A DNA stretch of 46,003 bases, taken from NCBI GenBank assembly GCA_003508005.1, contig DNUE01000076.1, positions 25,623 through 71,625 on the forward strand, in the 5' to 3' direction. A program made the translations under genes and the position numbers. Shown in pieces: positions 33,089-40,635 of this stretch (position 1 is its first letter; every line of letters begins with the position of its first letter). The notes beneath the pieces are model-generated. The model was given only the letters and a program-made list of their open reading frames with translations, ran no database searches and had not been told where the DNA came from. Source of the stretch: Desulfobulbaceae bacterium (GTDB lineage: Bacteria; Desulfobacterota; Desulfobulbia; Desulfobulbales; Desulfobulbaceae).

Positions 33089-33995
33089 CATCACCCGCGC
33101 GGCTGGGGAAACACCCTTGGTCAGGCTGAAAACGCTGAGCCGGGAGCTCGGGGTGGAAATCCTGGGCAAGATGGAGTCCGGCAACCCTCTCTGCAGCGTC
33201 AAGGACCGCATCGCTGTAGCCATGGTCGATGCTGCCGAGCGCCAGGGACTGCTCTCCAGCGCAAGCACCATTATCGAACCGACCAGCGGCAATACGGGGA
33301 TCGGGCTGGCCTTTGTCGCTGCGGCAAGGGGGTACAGACTGATCCTGACTATGCCGGAGACCATGAGCATCGAAAGGAGAAAACTGCTCCGCCATTTCGG
33401 TGCCCACCTGGTCCTTACCCCCGGGGAACAGGGAATGAAAGGGGCCATTGCCAAGGCCGGCGAATTGCTGGCCGCCACCCCTGGCGCCTGGATGCCCAAT
33501 CAGTTCAGCAACCCGGTCAACCCGGAAATCCACCGGACGACCACCGGCCCGGAGATATGGGAACAGACCGAAGGCCGGCTCGACTTCCTGGTCGCCGGCG
33601 TCGGTACCGGGGGAACCATCACCGGTGCCGGGGGCATGCTTAAGGAAAAGAATCGCGAGTTGCGGGTGGTGGCAGTGGAACCGGCCGCTTCCCCTGTCCT
33701 GTCCGGGGGGAAGCCCGGCCCGCACAAGATCCAAGGCATCGGTGCGGGATTCGTGCCCGATATCCTGGACCGCTCGCTGCTTGACGAGATTGTGCAGATC
33801 ACCAACGAGGAGGCTTTTGCCACCGGCAGGGAAATAGCCCGCCGCGAAGGCATCCTCTGCGGAATTTCTTCCGGGGCTGCGGTGGCTGCCAGCCGCAGGA
33901 TAGCTGCACGGCCTGAGAACGCAGGAAAACGTATCGTGGTCATCCTGCCCGACACCGGCGAGCGGTACCTGAGCACGGATCTGCTGGCGGACTGA
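33069..33995 (+). CDS. cysK: O-acetylserine sulfhydrylase (cysteine synthase)
   Basis: Pyridoxal-phosphate enzyme that makes cysteine from O-acetylserine and sulfide, the latter plentiful in a sulfate reducer. The 308 residues are typical. K45 in CSVKDR forms the Schiff base, TSGNTG (72-77) binds the substrate carboxylate, and GVGTGGTITG binds the cofactor phosphate. SSGAA near the C-terminus carries the serine that contacts the pyridine nitrogen. It overlaps the end of cysE, which implies coupled translation and supports formation of the CysE-CysK complex. CysM is a possible alternative name. Confidence 0.95.
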   Translation: MKKVHDDITRAAGETPLVRLKTLSRELGVEILGKMESGNPLCSVKDRIAVAMVDAAERQGLLSSASTIIEPTSGNTGIGLAFVAAARGYRLILTMPETMSIERRKLLRHFGAHLVLTPGEQGMKGAIAKAGELLAATPGAWMPNQFSNPVNPEIHRTTTGPEIWEQTEGRLDFLVAGVGTGGTITGAGGMLKEKNRELRVVAVEPAASPVLSGGKPGPHKIQGIGAGFVPDILDRSLLDEIVQITNEEAFATGREIARREGILCGISSGAAVAASRRIAARPENAGKRIVVILPDTGERYLSTDLLAD

Positions 33996-34100
33996 CCGGC
34001 CCGGAGACGGAGGCTCCTGCCCGCAAACGATGCAGCCAGCACCTAACAGAAGTCAACAAAGGGAATTCGGTGGCAACTGATCCGCAAGTATTCTTTTTCC

Positions 34101-34128
34101 TTGTTCCCCGGCCGATTTCAGCTATAAT
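34101..34128 (+). promoter_or_regulatory. Candidate promoter of the PilZ gene
   Basis: TTGTTC (34101-34106) and a perfect TATAAT (34123-34128) with a 16-base spacer stand 43 bases before the PilZ start codon. Confidence 0.5.
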
Positions 34129-34171
34129 TGAATCAGAAGTTGCTGAGCATACTATTTTATAGAGGTATGCG

Positions 34172-34480
34172 ATGGACGCACAGGAAAGGCGCAGTTTCCC
34201 GCGCTATAAGTTCCGGTATCCGATCATCGTGAGCTCTTCCCGGGCGATTAATTGCGCGGAAGGCTGGCATTACGGAGAGATTCTCGATGCCAGCCGAAAC
34301 GGGATCCGGCTGCGGGTGAACAATTTCGGGGAACTCCGAGTGGGGACGAAGCTGCAGCTGATCTGTCAGCCGGCCAGCAATTTTGGCCCGAACAACGATT
34401 GCATGCCCATTCCGATCCAGGGCCAGGTGATCTGGGAAAACTCCAGCACCAATGAATTTGCCCTTCGCTATCTCCAGTGA
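34172..34480 (+). CDS. Single-domain PilZ protein
   Basis: A 102-residue cytoplasmic protein consisting of one PilZ domain, the cyclic-di-GMP receptor fold. The R-x-x-x-R box is seen in RRSFPRYKF (6-14) and the D/N-x-S-x-x-G box in DASRNG (39-44), so ligand binding is likely. AGAGG precedes the ATG by six bases. It converges with a tandem-PilZ gene 61 bases further on. Its target is unknown; motility or exopolysaccharide control is the usual role of the family. Confidence 0.85.
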   Translation: MDAQERRSFPRYKFRYPIIVSSSRAINCAEGWHYGEILDASRNGIRLRVNNFGELRVGTKLQLICQPASNFGPNNDCMPIPIQGQVIWENSSTNEFALRYLQ

Positions 34481-34541
34481 TCCTGGAATGTTCGCCTGAA
34501 GACATCTCCCCAACCACCTCCTCCAACCCAAAACCATTTCT

Positions 34542-35252
34542 TCAGGACTTGTCTTCGGGCGGCCCCTCTTCCTCATCTCCCATGACCAGAAAACCCAGTT
34601 GCCCGTCGTTTTGCGCCAGCTCTTCAATCAACCCCTGCCAGCCAGGCGGGGGGTTATGAATCTTAAAACCGATGGTCTTGTACATCCCTTTGTTGGTGGT
34701 GCGTATCCAGCAGGGATGCAGGCTCATATGGACATCCCCGGTGGGGCTGTTCACCACCGCCGAACAGCAGCCGCCTGATTCGTTAAAATCAGCAGGGACC
34801 TGGGTCAAGCGCAGGCCTTTTGCCGAGAGATCCTCGACCACGCCCAGGTATTTGCTCTTGCCGTCGGAAATCACGGCCATCAAACCAAGAATCTTGAGCC
34901 GGGGAGAAGCCCTCTCGTTCTTTTTCCTGATCTCCTTTTTGAGGTTTTCAACAAAATCAACCCACTCCGTGGGAGGATTTTCGATTTGGAACCCTATCCT
35001 TTTGAACGGCCCTTCGCCGCTGGGACTGACCCAGCGGGGATGCAAGACCAGAGTGAAGTCTTTCAGGGGAGCGTTGATCACCGCAAAACACTTGTGAACC
35101 GTTTCATCAAACCCTTCGGGAACATGGGAAACGCCCACCCCTGATTTCGACACGTCTTCAACAATAACGAAAAAGGCCGAGTTGCCGTCAGATAGGTTTG
35201 ACTTGAATTCAGGGGTCTGGTACCTCTCATTTTTTCTTCGATCATCCGTCAT
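34542..35252 (-). CDS. Tandem PilZ-domain protein
   Basis: A 236-residue soluble protein with two similar halves, each resembling a PilZ domain. In the first half RRKNERYQ gives an R-x-x-x-R-like box and DVSKSG the D-x-S-x-x-G box; in the second, ERASPRLK and DLSAKG do the same. Each half ends with a matching segment (RIGFQIENPPTEW, TIGFKIHNPPPGW), so an internal duplication is clear. The acidic tail ends EEEGPPEDKS. The start at 35252 is preferred over a frame extending upstream because AAGGAAGAAGC precedes it. Likely a cyclic-di-GMP receptor. Confidence 0.75.
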   Translation of the reverse strand: MTDDRRKNERYQTPEFKSNLSDGNSAFFVIVEDVSKSGVGVSHVPEGFDETVHKCFAVINAPLKDFTLVLHPRWVSPSGEGPFKRIGFQIENPPTEWVDFVENLKKEIRKKNERASPRLKILGLMAVISDGKSKYLGVVEDLSAKGLRLTQVPADFNESGGCCSAVVNSPTGDVHMSLHPCWIRTTNKGMYKTIGFKIHNPPPGWQGLIEELAQNDGQLGFLVMGDEEEGPPEDKS

Positions 35253-35858
35253 GCTTCTTCCTTCATGCTGAACCGGCAGGGATGGACCGGGCACGACCGG
35301 TTGCGCAAAGCCGCCCGGTCGGCGCCTTTTCCTGACGTATCCCGAAAGTTCATCTTCATCCTCATCAATCCCCGGAAAGAGCTAACCCTGTTCACCTGAT
35401 CCACTCTCCAGTTCCCCGACAAAGGACGCCCGTCCCGGCGTCGTGGGCCGCGAACTGGTCTGCCGCTGTTGTTCATATTTCTCTGCCTGAAACTCCGGGA
35501 ATGCGTCGCATCCCGTCAGCAGAGATGTGCGTATTCCCTGTGGATGAATGAACAACCTCAAACCACTCTCCTATTTACTGTGCTTGTTCACTTGATGTCA
35601 AGAAAAGGCACGTGAAAGAAATTGTTGCGCTTCATGGACAGATGAGAAAAAGGCTGGAAAGGCAAACCAACAATCCGGCAGAAGACATTGAGCCGCCACA
35701 GGATCAGGGACCTGGGCATCAGACGGGAGCACGGTTTTTGCCTTCAATCTGCTCATTTTCCTCTCCCGCGCATGATATCGGCAACCGCCGAAATTATACC
35801 CTGAAATCAAGGAAAATGCGCCCCTGTCCTGCGGCAGATGGATGGCCGGAGGCAATTC
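35253..35858. other. Gap between the tandem PilZ gene and the ABC-F leader ORF
   Basis: About 600 bases. Several short frames are open on both strands but none has a family-like sequence with a ribosome binding site, and I assign no gene. The first part probably contains the promoter of the tandem-PilZ gene. Confidence 0.5.
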
Positions 35859-36008
35859 ATGACCACAACGTCGTCTTCCGGGCTGGAAAAGTTTCCAGGA
35901 AACACGGCGGCAAAGCGAGTGAATTCCTGTTTGACAGGACTGATCGGCACCGGTATACATCTGGCCACCATCTTCAGATATCGTTTTGACCATACCAAAC
36001 TGCGATGA
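35859..36008 (+). CDS. Small ORF overlapping the ABC-F gene start
   Basis: A 49-codon frame from ATG 35859, preceded by a strong site (CGGAGG six to seven bases upstream). It begins MTTTSSSGLEKFPGN and ends FDHTKLR; the stop TGA (36006-36008) overlaps the ABC-F start codon as ATGA. The overlap and good ribosome binding site suggest that it is translated and couples translation of the downstream gene. No family is recognised. It could be a leader peptide, as known for some antibiotic-resistance ABC-F genes, or simply an uncharacterised small protein. Confidence 0.5.
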   Translation: MTTTSSSGLEKFPGNTAAKRVNSCLTGLIGTGIHLATIFRYRFDHTKLR

Positions 36009-37840
36009 CACTGCTGCTCAACTGCCAGGAACTGGGCAAGACTATCGGTCCCCGTCCCCTGTTTACCTCGCTTTCCCTGACGGTACACCAGGGAGATCGG
36101 CTTGGCATCATCGGCGCCAACGGTTCCGGCAAAACCACCCTGCTGCGCATCCTCTGCGGGCTGGACACGCCTGACAGCGGCCAGTTGACCCTGAGTAGTT
36201 CGGTCGTGCCCGGCTACCTGCCCCAGGATGACCAGCTCCCTGACAAGGCTACCGCTCTCCAGGTCCTGCTGGACACTCTCAGAGGACTGCGCCTCGAAGA
36301 GGCCGAAAAATACAACCGGGCCCAGGCCATGCTTAGCCGGGCGGAATTTGAAAGCGCCGAGACCCCGGTGGAGACCCTTTCCGGCGGCTGGCGCAAAAGG
36401 TTGGCCATCTGTGCCGCCCTGGTCCGCGAGCCCGACCTGCTGGTCCTGGACGAGCCCACCAACCATCTGGACCTGGAAGGCATCCTCTGGCTGGAAAAAC
36501 TGATCAGCTCCTCTTTTCCCGGAAGCCCTGCGGCGGTGGTGATGGTCAGCCATGACCGTCTGTTTCTGGAAAACACCGCCAACCGGATCATGGAACTGTC
36601 CAACCTCTACCCGGATGGCTGCCTGCAGATCAAAGGCAATTATTCCGAATTCCTGCGGCGCAAGGAACTCTTTCTTGCACAGCAGCTCGAACAGGAGGAG
36701 CGGCTGGCCAACAGGGTACGGCGGGAAACCGAGTGGCTGCAGCGCGGGCCCAAGGCACGGACCACCAAGGCCAAATACCGGATCGACGAGGCTCAGCGCC
36801 TGCAGGAAGAGTATGCCCGGGTGAAGATGCGCAACCGGACCCGGCGCGAGGTGGAAATCGATTTCGACGCCACCGGCCGCAAGACCAGAAAACTGCTGGA
36901 GGCCAAAAATCTTGGGAAAGGCTTCGGGGGAGGGCCCCTGTTTGCCGGTCTTGACCTGGTCCTGACCCCGGGCCAGCGACTCGGCCTCCTCGGGAAAAAC
37001 GGCTGCGGCAAGTCCACCCTGATGCAGATCCTGGCCGGTGGCGGTCGGGACGACGGTCCTGCCCCAGACACCGGCTCCATCAAGGTCGCGGAGGGAGTGA
37101 GGACCGTCTTTTTCGCCCAGGACCGCCGGACCCTGAACCTTGCCGCCACCCTGCGCCAGGAGCTTTCCCCGGAAGGCGACAGCGTGCTCTACCGCGGCCA
37201 GTCCCTGCACGTGGCAACCTGGGCGCAGAAATTTCTCTTCCGGCCTGACCAGTTGGATACACCGGTGGACAACCTTTCCGGCGGCGAGCAGGCCCGGATC
37301 CTGATCGCCGGGCTGATGCGGCAGCCGGCGGACATCCTGCTGCTGGACGAGCCAACCAACGATCTGGACATCCCCGCCCTCCAGGTCCTGGAGGAAAGCC
37401 TCCTCGATTTTCCCGGCGCCCTGGTCCTGGTCACCCATGACCGCTACCTGCTGAACCGGGTCTGCAACCGGGTGCTGGGCTTTGTCGGCAGCGGCCGGCT
37501 GGCCTATTTCGCCAGCTTTGACCAGTGGCGCGTCGCCCTGCAACCGCAGTCCAAGATCGAAAAAACAGCGGCGCCGCAAGGGGCCAGGGGGAAAAAGAAA
37601 AGCAGCGGCCGGCTTACCTACCTGGACCAGCGCGAGTATGACGGGATGGAGGAGGCCATCTCCCGGGCGGAAGAGGAAGAACAGTCGCTGCAGAAGGCTA
37701 TGGCCAGGCCGGAGGTTGCAGCCGATCCGGTCCGGCTGCATGACTCCTGGCAGCGGCTCGAGAACATCCGCCAGGACATCGACCGGCTGTACCAGCGGTG
37801 GGACGAACTGGAGGCGAAAAAAAGCGGCCTGGCGGAATAA
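36005..37840 (+). CDS. uup: ABC-F family ATPase (Uup-like)
   Basis: A soluble twin-ATPase protein of the ABC-F group, which acts on ribosomes rather than in membranes; Uup-type members are linked to ribosome quality control and to transposon excision. The 611 residues hold two ABC domains: Walker A GANGSGKT (37-44), LSGGWRKR and VLDEPTNHLD, then GKNGCGKS, LSGGEQAR and LLDEPTNDLD, joined by the interdomain linker (RRKELFLAQQLEQEERLANR). The C-terminal extension with coiled-coil character (YDGMEEAISRAEEEEQSL) is the Uup-type DNA-binding tail. The ATG overlaps the stop of a small upstream ORF and has no separate strong ribosome binding site. Confidence 0.88.
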   Translation: MTLLLNCQELGKTIGPRPLFTSLSLTVHQGDRLGIIGANGSGKTTLLRILCGLDTPDSGQLTLSSSVVPGYLPQDDQLPDKATALQVLLDTLRGLRLEEAEKYNRAQAMLSRAEFESAETPVETLSGGWRKRLAICAALVREPDLLVLDEPTNHLDLEGILWLEKLISSSFPGSPAAVVMVSHDRLFLENTANRIMELSNLYPDGCLQIKGNYSEFLRRKELFLAQQLEQEERLANRVRRETEWLQRGPKARTTKAKYRIDEAQRLQEEYARVKMRNRTRREVEIDFDATGRKTRKLLEAKNLGKGFGGGPLFAGLDLVLTPGQRLGLLGKNGCGKSTLMQILAGGGRDDGPAPDTGSIKVAEGVRTVFFAQDRRTLNLAATLRQELSPEGDSVLYRGQSLHVATWAQKFLFRPDQLDTPVDNLSGGEQARILIAGLMRQPADILLLDEPTNDLDIPALQVLEESLLDFPGALVLVTHDRYLLNRVCNRVLGFVGSGRLAYFASFDQWRVALQPQSKIEKTAAPQGARGKKKSSGRLTYLDQREYDGMEEAISRAEEEEQSLQKAMARPEVAADPVRLHDSWQRLENIRQDIDRLYQRWDELEAKKSGLAE

Positions 37841-37841
37841 C

Positions 37842-37860
37842 CCTGCCCCGGGCCGGCAGG
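37842..37860 (+). terminator. Hairpin directly after the ABC-F gene
   Basis: CCTGCC and GGCAGG pair around a seven-base G+C-rich loop two bases past the stop codon. There is no T-run, so it may be a stability hairpin or a weak terminator. Confidence 0.35.
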
Positions 37861-38023
37861 ACTGATCCACACCTGATAATCAATGACAAGGGTACCCGGA
37901 CAAAAATTCGGGCAAGGTTGCTTGAGCCTGATGGGTAAATGGTGCGGGATAAAAGTTGCCGGTACAAATGCGCTGAAAGCGCGGAGGAATATGAGAACTG
38001 CCCCCCGCAGCCGAGCAGGAATC

Positions 38024-38061
38024 AGGGGTCAGATGCGGGTACACTCCCGCATCTGACCCCT
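38024..38061. repeat. 16-bp perfect inverted repeat
   Basis: Arms 38024-38039 (AGGGGTCAGATGCGGG) and 38046-38061 are perfect complements with a six-base loop. It lies 14 bases past the stop of the cytochrome gene on the minus strand. AGGGGTCAGA...TCTGACCCCT palindromes recall REP-type elements moved by Y1 transposases, but no such gene is nearby; it could also serve as a transcript end. Confidence 0.6.
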
Positions 38062-38074
38062 ACACAGTGCTGCT

Positions 38075-39418
38075 TTACCTCCACTTCCACTCGGTCTTCA
38101 GGTCGAGTTTCTTTTCTTCCTCGAAGAAAAGGACCTCATTGCCATCGAAATCGCCAAAAGGCACATACCAGAGCTTGACCTCAACCACGATCTCGTCGTT
38201 GATCAGTTCCCTGCTCGGCTTGCCGTCCTTCTGAACCTTCTTGAAAGGATACGGGATCTCGAAGGTTTCCTTGGTGGTTTTCAGCGGCGGCAGACTGGTT
38301 TCGCGCAGAAGGCCGCTTTTCTCATAGGGTCCTCTGCCCATTTCCGAGCCACGGCCCAGGCGGCTGGGGTAGGGCATGTAGATTTTCTGGCCTTTGTAGA
38401 TCTCTTTCCCATCCGTTGTTTTGGCAGTCACATCCAGGACCAGCCTATTGGGGGTGGGTCAGCCGTCCGGGATAGTATGCCCGGCCTTGTTGGCGATTTC
38501 CACATTGATGATGCCCATCGGCAGAACGCCTTCTTCCGAGTTTTTCCGCCAGAACAGGGAGCGGCCTTCCACCTTGACATCCATGGCCATCTTGATCATG
38601 ACCTCGCTGTTGTAGGACTGCATGTCGTGGCCAAGCCCGGATTTCACCATGTGGCACTCCTGGCAGCTCTCGCTTCCTCCCTCCGCCGTGTAGGCAAAGA
38701 GGTAGCTGCCGTAGATCGTGGCGCACTGGGAAGGATGGTCCAGCTCGAAACTCGGTCCCTGCCCGTGGCACTGTCCGCAGAAGATGGACTCGCCAAGGGC
38801 CGGGGCGACGGCCATTTTCGGGAAATCCGGGTCATCGTGGGCGCCGTCCTGGGAACCGTACACGGTATCCGGCTGAGGATACCCGTCGGCCCATTTATGG
38901 ATGATGGCCATTTTGTTGTGGCAGACCCGGCAGTTGATGTTCAGGCTGGCGATGGTCTCTTCGAGCTGCTCAGCCTCCTTTTCTTTTCCTTCCTTGTTGG
39001 CCTTCTGCCATCCCTTGATGGTGGCGATGATTTCCCGGGCCACATCATCGGTGGCCTCCTCGAGCTGAGGAAGATGGCACTTGGTGCACATCCGCAGATG
39101 CTCCACGGTGATGTCCTTGTCCTCTTTCGCGCCGGAATAGGGGAATTGCTTCACCCCGACTTCCATGGCGGTGATGATGGTCGGCGCCGTTCTCGGCGTC
39201 CCCAGAATTGAATGGGAGTGCAGCGAATTCGCCCATTGCTCGTGGGCCTCCTCGTGACATTCGATGCAGCTGCTTGAATCATAGCGGTCGACCAGTTCCT
39301 GTATGGTCGTTGCCTTTGGCTGCTCGGAGGGTTTTGGCCCCCCTTCGCAGAATGCCGTGGCCGTCCAGATTGCCGATGTGGCAAGTAACGGCAAGCCAAT
39401 TTTCAAAATTTTTCTCAT
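38075..39418 (-). CDS. Multihaem cytochrome c with probable selenocysteine (in-frame UGA), ExtKL-like
   Basis: An exported electron-transfer protein: signal peptide at 1-24, then five CxxCH haem sites at 51-55, 111-115, 163-167, 214-218 and 252-256. The first frame ends AGHTIPDG at a TGA (38459-38461, codon 320), and the same frame continues PTPNRLVLD for 127 more residues to a TAG-type natural end at 38075, giving 447 residues in all. The tail is a beta-rich domain that follows GHxxPDG in related cytochromes. A SECIS-like hairpin lies just after the TGA. I recall that cytochromes annotated ExtKL (Geobacter ext clusters) are described as selenoproteins; the match is from memory. GGAGG stands four bases before the ATG. 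A real nonsense mutation or a base error is the alternative. Confidence 0.75.
38429..38458 (-). promoter_or_regulatory. SECIS-like hairpin after the in-frame UGA
   Basis: On the minus strand the UGA is followed by 15 bases ending AGG, a CUGGU loop (38439-38443) and CCU; CC/GG and CAC/GUG extend the stem around a small AAU bulge. Bacterial SECIS elements have a GU-bearing apical loop about 15-17 bases after the UGA, as in fdhF, so position and loop agree. Found by eye, without energy calculation. Confidence 0.55.
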
Positions 39419-39801
39419 GTTTCCTCCTTCCGTTTTTCAAAAGTACCGTTTGCTTCCCCTCTTCATGTCACAGCAACAATCCGACCCGCCTGTCATTGCT
39501 TTCCGGCAGGCGCGGAAAAGAAGCTCAGCGATCCGATCCCTGGTTTTCGATCTCGAATGTCAACGGCCAGTCGGTTTCAAGCCGTTGAAACTATTTATCT
39601 ATATAGCAACAATGGGTTCTTAAAACTGAATGGAGCGTCAATTCTGTGATGTAACACTTTGTGATACTAGGATGTCAAGCCTTAAATGTGTGTTCTCCCC
39701 CATTTCAGAGAAGGGCTCAAAAAAGAACCTGGCGATTGCACAGGAACATCGCTTTATCTCCAGCGCATGCCGGAAGGGGCATGCGGACCGGATCGGCTGG
39801 T
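39419..39801. other. Non-coding gap upstream of the cytochrome gene
   Basis: 383 bases with no recognised gene. It should hold the cytochrome promoter. A TATATAGATAAATAG-like A+T-rich stretch lies near 39590-39610 (minus strand), beside a small palindrome at 39574-39591. No clear terminator for the cytochrome's upstream neighbour is visible. Confidence 0.5.
39574..39591. promoter_or_regulatory. GTTTCAA/TTGAAAC palindrome
   Basis: Perfect 7-bp inverted arms around GCCG, about 155 bases upstream of the cytochrome start and next to an A+T-rich, promoter-like patch. It could be an operator. No regulator is identified. Confidence 0.25.
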
Positions 39802-40512
39802 TTACTCCTTCATCACGATATTGATGGTGCCCTCGGCGACATCGATGGATTCCACCCCCTCAGCAAAGGCCTTCCAGAACCCCTGTTCCGCGCTGAATTC
39901 CTGAACCAGGTCAATGTTCTTCATCCCGCCCAGCCAGGCGTTGGGCAACGGAACCCCCATCAGGCTGACCCCCTTGAGCCTGATGATTGGCTTGCCGGCC
40001 CGGTAGGCGACTTCAACCCCGGCCCGTACCCGCAAGGTCTTCCCGCCAAAAAAGGGGAAATCCGGCTCCAGGGGAACCAGCATCTTGACGCTGACCAGAT
40101 TCCGGGCCAGGTCTACCGCAAACTTGTCGGCCAGTTCAGTATTGGTGGCGATGAGGGCGTTGACCTCCCTTTCCGTGAAACTGACCTGCCGGTTGACACC
40201 TTCCTCGGAATATGCCTCAGGCCGAAGCTTGCCGTCGGCGGTGTACTCATCCGGGGCCGCCGTATCCCCCGATACTGAGGGAGCCTCTACCCCGGTGACC
40301 GCTTCCACACGCTCCAGTTTGTCCTCCAGCTGCTGCCGCTCATCATGCGTCAGGGTCACCGGGGTGAACGGCCGGGGATGAAGAAACATCCAGGCCGCCA
40401 CCAGGGTGGCCATGGCAGTCAGGACCATCACCGCCGCGACGATGCCTGCCACCTGCGCTCCGGAAAACCCTTTTTTGCTTTCTATTTCGCCGCTGTTCGG
40501 GATATTGTCCAT
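39802..40512 (-). CDS. Membrane-anchored protein of unknown function
   Basis: A 236-residue protein with a short cytoplasmic start, one membrane span (about 20-44, GIVAAVMVLTAMATLVAAW), a coiled-coil stretch (THDERQQLEDKLERVEAV), an acidic linker and a globular extracytoplasmic domain with strand-rich segments (LVSVKMLVPLEPDFPFFG, LRVRAGVEVAYRAG). The alternating strands recall lipid- or carrier-binding folds. Similar proteins have, as I recall, sometimes been labelled arginine N-succinyltransferase, for which nothing here gives support. GGAG lies eight bases before the ATG. Divergent from the Ste24-like gene. Confidence 0.55.
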   Translation of the reverse strand: MDNIPNSGEIESKKGFSGAQVAGIVAAVMVLTAMATLVAAWMFLHPRPFTPVTLTHDERQQLEDKLERVEAVTGVEAPSVSGDTAAPDEYTADGKLRPEAYSEEGVNRQVSFTEREVNALIATNTELADKFAVDLARNLVSVKMLVPLEPDFPFFGGKTLRVRAGVEVAYRAGKPIIRLKGVSLMGVPLPNAWLGGMKNIDLVQEFSAEQGFWKAFAEGVESIDVAEGTINIVMKE

Positions 40513-40635
40513 CTGTTGTCTCCATTAAAACCTGGTTTGCAATTAATATAATATAGCATCTTTTTGGGCAAAATGTCCGGGCCGGAACATAATTTTTGTA
40601 TCTGCCGACATTTTTTCCTCTGGCCGGAAACGACA

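Noticed and set aside
35807..37870. A very long open frame on the minus strand opposite the ABC-F gene
   Set aside because: The plus strand encodes a complete twin-ATPase with all motifs. The minus frame has no family-like sequence and is a product of high G+C codon use.
38075..38431. Separate gene for the C-terminal half of the cytochrome, starting at a GTG
   Set aside because: The half has no signal peptide or ribosome binding site, and nine family-like codons precede the GTG in frame back to the TGA. One selenoprotein gene is the better reading.
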